A DNA stretch of 11,930 bases from Ochromonadaceae sp. CCMP2298 (lineage: Eukaryota; Sar; Synurophyceae; Ochromonadales; Ochromonadaceae). The notes beneath the pieces were generated by a model that made no database searches, was not told the DNA's origin, and saw only the letters and a program-made list of their open reading frames with translations. Positions 6,478 through 11,930 of this stretch are shown here, piece after piece. The stretch spans positions 1 through 11,930 of the forward strand of contig MU634481.1 of the NCBI GenBank assembly GCA_026770595.1. Direction: 5' to 3'. Position 1 is the stretch's first letter; each line of letters begins with the position of its first letter. The position numbers were made by a program, and so were the translations under genes.

Positions 6478-8815
6478 ATGTCCGAGAGAGTGAAGGCTGG
6501 GGTGGTGAAGGCGGAAGTGAAGGCCAGAGTGAAGGCCGAAGTAAAGGCTGAAGTAAAGGTGGTGAAGGCTGAGGAAGGGGGGAAGATAAAGTTCGAGTTC
6601 AAGAAAGTGAAGCTGGAGGAGCCAGAGCCCTTCGCAGCCTTCGCCCGACCCCTGCCCGAAGAGTGCCGCGCAGCGGTGCAGTTGCTGGGCAACCTGCATG
6701 GCACGCCCACTCCGGGAGCGGTTACGATGCCCGTATTGGACAGCCTGGTGCGCACCATTCTATCGCAGAATACCACGGACAAGAACAGTCGCCAGGCCTT
6801 CGCCTCTCTGAAGATCGCCTTCCCCACGTGGCGGCAGGTAGGTATTTAGTAGTTTGAGTAGTTGGGTGCGCAGTGGGGACTTGCACTTCCGCTGTGCCTT
6901 CTGATCGTCCCTCACCATATCTTTCAAAACCATTCACGCATCTACTAACTACTACTCTTACTACTACTCTAACTACTACTCTACTTACTAATACCTACTT
7001 ACTAATACCTACTAACTACTACCACTACCTACTGCTCTACCCTAGGTGCACGAGGCAGAGTGCGGCCTGGTGGAGGAGAGCATCAAGTTCGGCGGACTGG
7101 CGGAGATCAAGACTCGCAACATCCAGACCATCCTGGCCTACCTACTGTGAGTCTACACCACTAATAGGAGGGGGTTTAATACACATTATAGTATAGAGGG
7201 AGTGGGTTTAATACGCATTAAATACACCACTAATGTCAAGAGCATACTGGCCTACCCACTGTGAGTACCCTACTCCACCATACAATATTAGGCTACCCTA
7301 CACTACACACTACACACTACACACTACACATCACTATACACCACACCACCATACCACCCAATCACCACTATACACCATACACCACTATGCACCACTATAC
7401 ACCACACCACCATACCACCCAATCACCACCCCATCACACACCATACCACTTTATCACCCCACCTCTAACCCCTTTCCACCCCCCCTACCCCTACACCCCT
7501 ACCACACAGCCAAGAGCACGCAGACAAGTGCCCCCAGGGCGAGCCCTCCTACGAGTGGCTCAGAGAGATGCCCACCTCTGCTTGCAAGGTAGGAGTCCGA
7601 ATTACATAAAATACGTCTTTTTATCCCCTGGACTAAATCTGGTCTTTTCACCTCGAACATACGCTAACTGTTTTTTTCTTCCAAAACTTATTTTATACTG
7701 TATGGTTTATCTTATTCGGACGCCTCTCAGGCCGAGCTAGCCAAGCTCAAAGGCGTAGGCCCCAAGACCGTTTCGTGCGTCCTGATGTTCAACATGCAGA
7801 GACCAGAGTTCCCCGTAGACACGCACGTGTGGCATATCGCCAAGATGCTGCGCTGGGTGCCCCACTGCACTGCAGGTGGGTAATTTTATGGGGACTAATA
7901 CTTCCGCTCTGCTAATCCTTCTTATCGTTTATACCATTCAATATCATTCAATCTCATTCAATAACATCCACCATTCAATATCATTCAATATCATTCAATA
8001 TCATTCTATATATCATTCTATACCATTCAATATCATTCAATAACATCCACCATTCAATAACATCCATCATGCAATAACATTCAACATTCAATACCCTTCA
8101 ACATTCAGAGTCCTGCTACGCCCACCTCAACCGCCGCGTACCCGATGAGTGCAAGTACGCTCTTCATGTGCTGCTAGTGGAGCACGGCAAGCGATGTACG
8201 CGCTGCGCGAAGGGGGGAAAGCTCCAGTTGCCCGAAGAGGGGAATTGTCCCCTTCTGGGGTTTGAGGAAAAGGTGGTGGATTTTGTGAAAATGGGGACCA
8301 GCCCTACGAAGGAGTACGTACCATGGTTCGTGAAGACAGAGGAGTGCAGTATGATGGGGAAGGAGGGGGGGAAGGGGAAGGGCAAGAGGAAGGTGGTGAA
8401 GGTGGAAGAGGTGAAGGTGGAGGTGGAGGTTAAGGTGGAGGGGGTGGAGGTGGAGGGGGTGGAGGGTACCTCTTCCTCCTCCTCCTCCTCCTCTTCTGCG
8501 TTCCTCTCTGACTCGGCTCCCCAGGGCAAGAGGGCCCGTACTGTACGTACTGTGAAGCTGGAGGTAGGGGCAGGGGCAGGGGCAGAGGTAGGGGCAGGGG
8601 CAGGGGCAGAGGTAGGGGCCCCGGTTGTACCGGTCCGGGTAAAGGAGGAGGATTTAAAGGAGGAGGAGGCGTCCCCCCCCTTGAGGATGGGCTGTGCCGG
8701 GACTACAGCTACTGTGAAGAGCGAGCATCCTCAGGGGGGGCAGGGGGCGCAGGGGGGTGTAGGGGGCACCAGGCAGGGTAGGCGCATTCTGCAGCACCTG
8801 GATATGCAGGGATGA
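6478..8815 (+). CDS. HhH-GPD superfamily DNA glycosylase with low-complexity, psi-K-x-E-rich tails
   Basis: This is a base-excision-repair enzyme that would remove damaged or mismatched bases in the nucleus. Exons are 6478-6837, 7046-7146, 7510-7588, 7731-7875 and 8109-8815. Introns are GT-AG, phases are consistent, and the total is 463 codons plus TGA. Residues 1-48 are Lys/Val/Ala/Glu repeats. The fold starts near 75 (LDSLVRTILSQNTTDKNS) and has the hairpin LKGVGPKTVSCVL (186-198), with candidate catalytic K192 and D210 in FPVDTHVWHIAK. It ends near ESCYAHLNRRVPDECKY and HGKRCTRC (254-261). The order closely follows the plant/protist endonuclease III-like group (At3g47830 type). Cysteines C258, C261 and C275 (C-x2-C-x13-C) do not match the C-x6-C-x2-C-x5-C iron-sulfur loop of bacterial Nth. 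The C-tail has VKVE runs, nine serines and Gly-Ala-Glu-Val repeats, and makes the protein longer than typical relatives. Lesion specificity cannot be read from the sequence. Confidence 0.9.
6838..7045 (+). repeat. glycosylase intron 1, CTACTAA-type array
   Basis: From about 6941 to 7040 the intron is made of CTACTAACTACTACTCT and TTACTAATACC units. It contains exact TACTAAC words at 6943-6949 and 7010-7016; the second is about 30 bases before the acceptor. TACTAAC is the classical yeast branch-point sequence, so the array may provide several branch sites. Donor GTAGGT, acceptor CCCTAG. Confidence 0.7.
7147..7509 (+). repeat. glycosylase intron 2 with GGGTTTAATACRCATTA units, a duplicated donor and CACCATACCACC repeats
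   Basis: The donor is GTGAGT at 7147. At 7169-7220 the intron carries GGAGGGGGTTTAATACACAT and GTGGGTTTAATACGCATT, words also found in the casein kinase introns. At about 7247-7266 it repeats the exon end and donor (CTGGCCTACCCACTGTGAGT), 114 bp after the original. From 7285 to 7500 it is C/A/T-rich, with repeated ACACTAC, CACCATACCACCCAATCACC and CACTATACACC units. The acceptor is CACACAG before 7510. Open frames over this array are artefacts. Confidence 0.75.
7876..8108 (+). repeat. glycosylase intron 4, CATTCAATA repeats
   Basis: From about 7935 to 8108 the intron consists of CATTCAATATCATTCAAT-type units varied with AACATCCAC and CATTCTATA forms, running right up to the CATTCAG acceptor. 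The repeat word itself therefore forms the 3' splice site (CATTCAAT versus CATTCAG). Donor GTGGGT. Confidence 0.75.
8376..8625 (+). repeat. low-complexity coding repeats in the glycosylase C-tail
   Basis: Purine-rich GGTGGAGGT/GGTGAAGGT units (about 8390-8465) code VEV/VKVE runs. Nine consecutive serine codons follow (about 8471-8497). GGGGCAGGGGCAGAGGTA units (about 8566-8620) code GAGAGAEV repeats. All stay in frame, so the tail is translated low complexity and not a frame-breaking insertion. Confidence 0.8.
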
Positions 8816-9315
8816 TGGGATGATCGGGCGGAACGTCTAAGGAGGGGAGAGGGGAGAGGAAGGACTCGTAGCAGAGAATGTGTATTGCATATTGCATAAT
8901 TGATATCAGATCTCATCAAAACACAAGACCTGGTGAGAGCTTGTACCACTAATTGATACCACTATTTGATATAAGTAGATGCAATAGTAGAACAGCTTCG
9001 CTTCTCGGATCGCTTCTCTGCTGCCGAATGCCTTATGCCGTATGCTTCTACGACATACCCTGTCTGAGCGTGGGTGAGAAGCCCCACCCCACTGTACCAC
9101 TCGTAGCGGCTACTACTGACGGTTACTGCGCTACTATAGAGAATCGACACCCATCAAAGCGGCATGGAGCTTCACTTATGGATACAAAAACACAGCAGAG
9201 TGTATAGAGCCTACACATCTCACATAACCCAGACAGACCTCTATCAACTCAAACGCCCTCTAACCCCTCAGACCTCGTGGGTTCTGGACTTCATGTGGGT
9301 TCTAGGGTGCGGGCT
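8816..9315. other. intergenic region between convergent genes
   Basis: This 500-bp interval lies between the glycosylase stop and the roadblock stop, which converge. No gene is supported, and no tRNA-like B box or other RNA motif was seen. Two TACCACTA-ATTGATA-like words (about 8944-8972) and the TATGCCGTATGC area near 9035 are the only local repeats. The right end (9271 on) carries duplications of the roadblock terminal exon. Confidence 0.5.
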
Positions 9316-9338
9316 CTAGACCTCATGTGGGTTCTGGA
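9271..9338 (-). repeat. short tandem duplication of the roadblock coding end
   Basis: Three related blocks are GACCTCGTGGGTTCTGGA (9271-9288), CTTCATGTGGGTTCTAG (9289-9305) and GACCTCATGTGGGTTCTGGA (9319-9338). The last one includes the end of the roadblock coding region (QNPHEV); the stop is at 9316-9318. The other two lie downstream in the presumed 3' UTR. Confidence 0.75.
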
Positions 9339-9729
9339 TGACCACTAATACGTAGTCCTTGTCCGGGGCGATCATGATCTCGTGCTTAATTATAGTACAG
9401 GGGGGGGGATGCACAAAGTATAGGGGTTAAATGCACATAGTAAGAGTATAGAAGAGTATAGAGAGAGTATAGTACGAGTATAGAGAGAGTATAGCACTCA
9501 CCTTCTTGGAGCGGATGCGCAGGAAGGCCAGCTCATCTGTGTCATCCAGGATGCGCACCACTCCTGATGCCTTGAAGGCCAGCTGGCTCACGAGGGCTGC
9601 GTAGTTCTCCGTGTCCTCTGCGGAGAGGTTGGAGCGGATGGGGATGCCCTCGGAGTTCATGATCAGCACGCCCTTGACGCCCTTGTGGCTCTGGATGCGC
9701 TTCAGCGTCTCTTCCACCTCGCTCGACAT
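9316..9729 (-). CDS. DYNLRB: dynein light chain, roadblock/LC7 type
   Basis: Roadblock is a dimeric light chain that binds dynein intermediate chains in cytoplasmic and flagellar dynein. Exon 1 (9729-9502, 76 codons) starts MSSEVEETLKRIQSHKGVKG and continues with GVLIMNSEGIPIRS and TDELAFLRIRSKK. A 117-bp GTGAGT...AAG intron follows (9501-9385). Exon 2 (9384-9316) gives HEIMIAPDKDYVLVVIQNP then HEV and TAG. The 98 residues match the family's usual length and cover the whole domain. The frame stays open upstream to 9873 with a hydrophobic stretch, but animal and algal homologues begin at the chosen Met, so I do not use that extension. The gene lies 551 bp downstream of the casein kinase stop on the same strand. 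Confidence 0.95.
9385..9501 (-). repeat. roadblock intron with AGAGTATAG units
   Basis: Read on the plus strand it holds GGGGGGG, AGTATAGGGGTTAAATGCAC, then repeated AGAGTATAG / GAGAGAGTATAGTACGAG words up to the donor. The GGGTTAAATGCACAT word resembles the GGGTTTAATACRCATT units in introns of the two neighbouring genes. Confidence 0.65.
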
Positions 9730-10280
9730 TAGAGAGAGCGGGCAAAGAGCGAGTGGAATTCTGCTCATTGCCCCAGAGAGGAGGCAACACAACTCGATGA
9801 ACAAGAGCAACAAGAGCGAGAGAGTGGGCAAAAGTCGTTTCTTTCCATTTCGATTTTCTGGGGGAATTTTCAAATATCGAACAAAAAATGGACTTTTTCG
9901 TCCAGACCCCGAAAAACAAACGCCTATTTCCGCCGGAAAATAGGCAAGAGCAGTCCAATCCTACCCCCGCTTCGTAATAATGGGGGTTCCTCCCCAAAAT
10001 TAAGAGAAAATTCAATTGCAGACTGAGACTGGGGTGACCTATTTAAGCATTAATTGTGGCTAACGAACATTGATTGGTTGATTTGTAGTTTGTGGGTGTG
10101 CACCCGGGGAACGAACCCCCAGGAGTGTGTACAGTGAGCCGAAAACCGATGGAAACACGTGTCCGCGGAGAGAGCAGAGTACATAGAGTGCAGAGCATTG
10201 AGCGCAAGGGCAAAGCGATTAGTCCGCCATACAACCCTGATATACCACACCAGAGTGGTATGCTCTGTCCGGATAGGGAG
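9730..10280. other. spacer between casein kinase 3' end and roadblock start
   Basis: This is likely the roadblock promoter plus the kinase 3' UTR. Near 9919-9943 there is an inverted pair, CCTATTTCC / GGAAAATAGG, around GCC. A perfect 7-bp stem ATACCAC/GTGGTAT with a 6-base loop lies at 10242-10261, just after the kinase stop. A TATTTAAG word at about 10039-10046 could serve as a TATA-like element, but it is about 310 bp from the roadblock ATG. No further gene is seen; the plus-strand frames here are shadows. Confidence 0.45.
10242..10261 (-). other. hairpin just downstream of the kinase stop codon
   Basis: ATACCAC and GTGGTAT form a perfect 7-bp stem with loop ACCAGA, 20 bases past the TAA (10281-10283) in transcript direction. 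It could be a 3' UTR structure; no function can be assigned from sequence alone. Confidence 0.4.

Positions 10281-11930
<1,650 letters not shown>

Noticed and set aside
7233-7740. Long Thr/His/Pro/Tyr-rich open frames over glycosylase intron 2
   Set aside because: They are translations of the intron's CACCATACCACC repeats; the protein-supported exon joints at 7146 and 7510 place this DNA in an intron.
8164-8529. Antisense Ser/Thr/Pro-rich frame opposite the glycosylase C-tail
   Set aside because: It is the shadow of purine-rich coding repeats on the other strand; the sense frame continues from the conserved domain.
8816-9315. Possible tRNA or other small RNA gene in the convergent spacer
   Set aside because: I found no A/B box pair or cloverleaf-capable stretch when reading both strands.
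9730-9873. N-terminal extension of the roadblock protein with a hydrophobic, signal-like stretch
   Set aside because: Roadblock light chains are cytosolic and begin at the Met at 9729; the upstream frame is open by chance and adds nothing seen in the family.
9611-9943. Plus-strand frame opposite roadblock exon 1
   Set aside because: It is antisense to a well-conserved coding exon and has no recognisable features.

Overview
The window is nuclear DNA from an intron-rich microbial eukaryote, most likely a protist or alga with cytoplasmic or flagellar dynein. The evidence is spliceosomal GT-AG introns in every convincing host gene, a dynein roadblock light chain, a casein kinase 1 and a DNA glycosylase of the type known from plants and protists. 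The host genes end with all three standard stops (TAA in the kinase, TAG in roadblock, TGA in the glycosylase), so nothing points to a reassigned code. I cannot name the species.

Left part, about 1-5500, is a mobile-element island. At the left edge a minus-strand reading frame runs off the window and looks like the N-terminus of a transposase. From 545 to 3920 lies a decayed Mutator-like (MULE) element: a six-exon transposase pseudogene (737-3538) with a zinc-binding N-terminal region, remains of the DDE core and a C-terminal SWIM finger, bracketed by an inverted-repeat pair. Directly after it comes the catalytic C-terminal half of a eukaryotic tyrosine recombinase (3918-4430), 5'-truncated. 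About 1.1 kb of AT-rich sequence without convincing genes follows. A 60-bp repeat occurs at 465-525, 5299-5337 (degenerate) and 6310-6371; the first and last copies are almost identical.

Right part, about 5500-11930, carries ordinary host genes. A small secreted protein with five tandem VSE(H/R) units is on the minus strand (to 6099). It diverges across a 378-bp spacer from a five-exon HhH-GPD DNA glycosylase (6478-8815, plus strand, 463 aa). The glycosylase tails are packed with sumoylation-type psi-K-x-E motifs. On the minus strand follow a two-exon roadblock/LC7 dynein light chain (9316-9729, 98 aa) and, upstream of it on the same strand, the C-terminal 250 residues of a casein kinase 1 family kinase (10281 to beyond 11930, six visible exons).

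The host introns (95-363 bp) are filled with short irregular tandem repeats. One family, built around GGGTTTAATACRCATTAT with GTATAG and G-rich flanks, recurs in introns of unrelated genes in either orientation relative to transcription. The transposase introns are uniformly short (65-81 bp) and repeat-free. The genes do not form a common pathway: the left side is selfish DNA and the right side is housekeeping genes for DNA repair, dynein and signalling, plus one unrecognised secreted protein.
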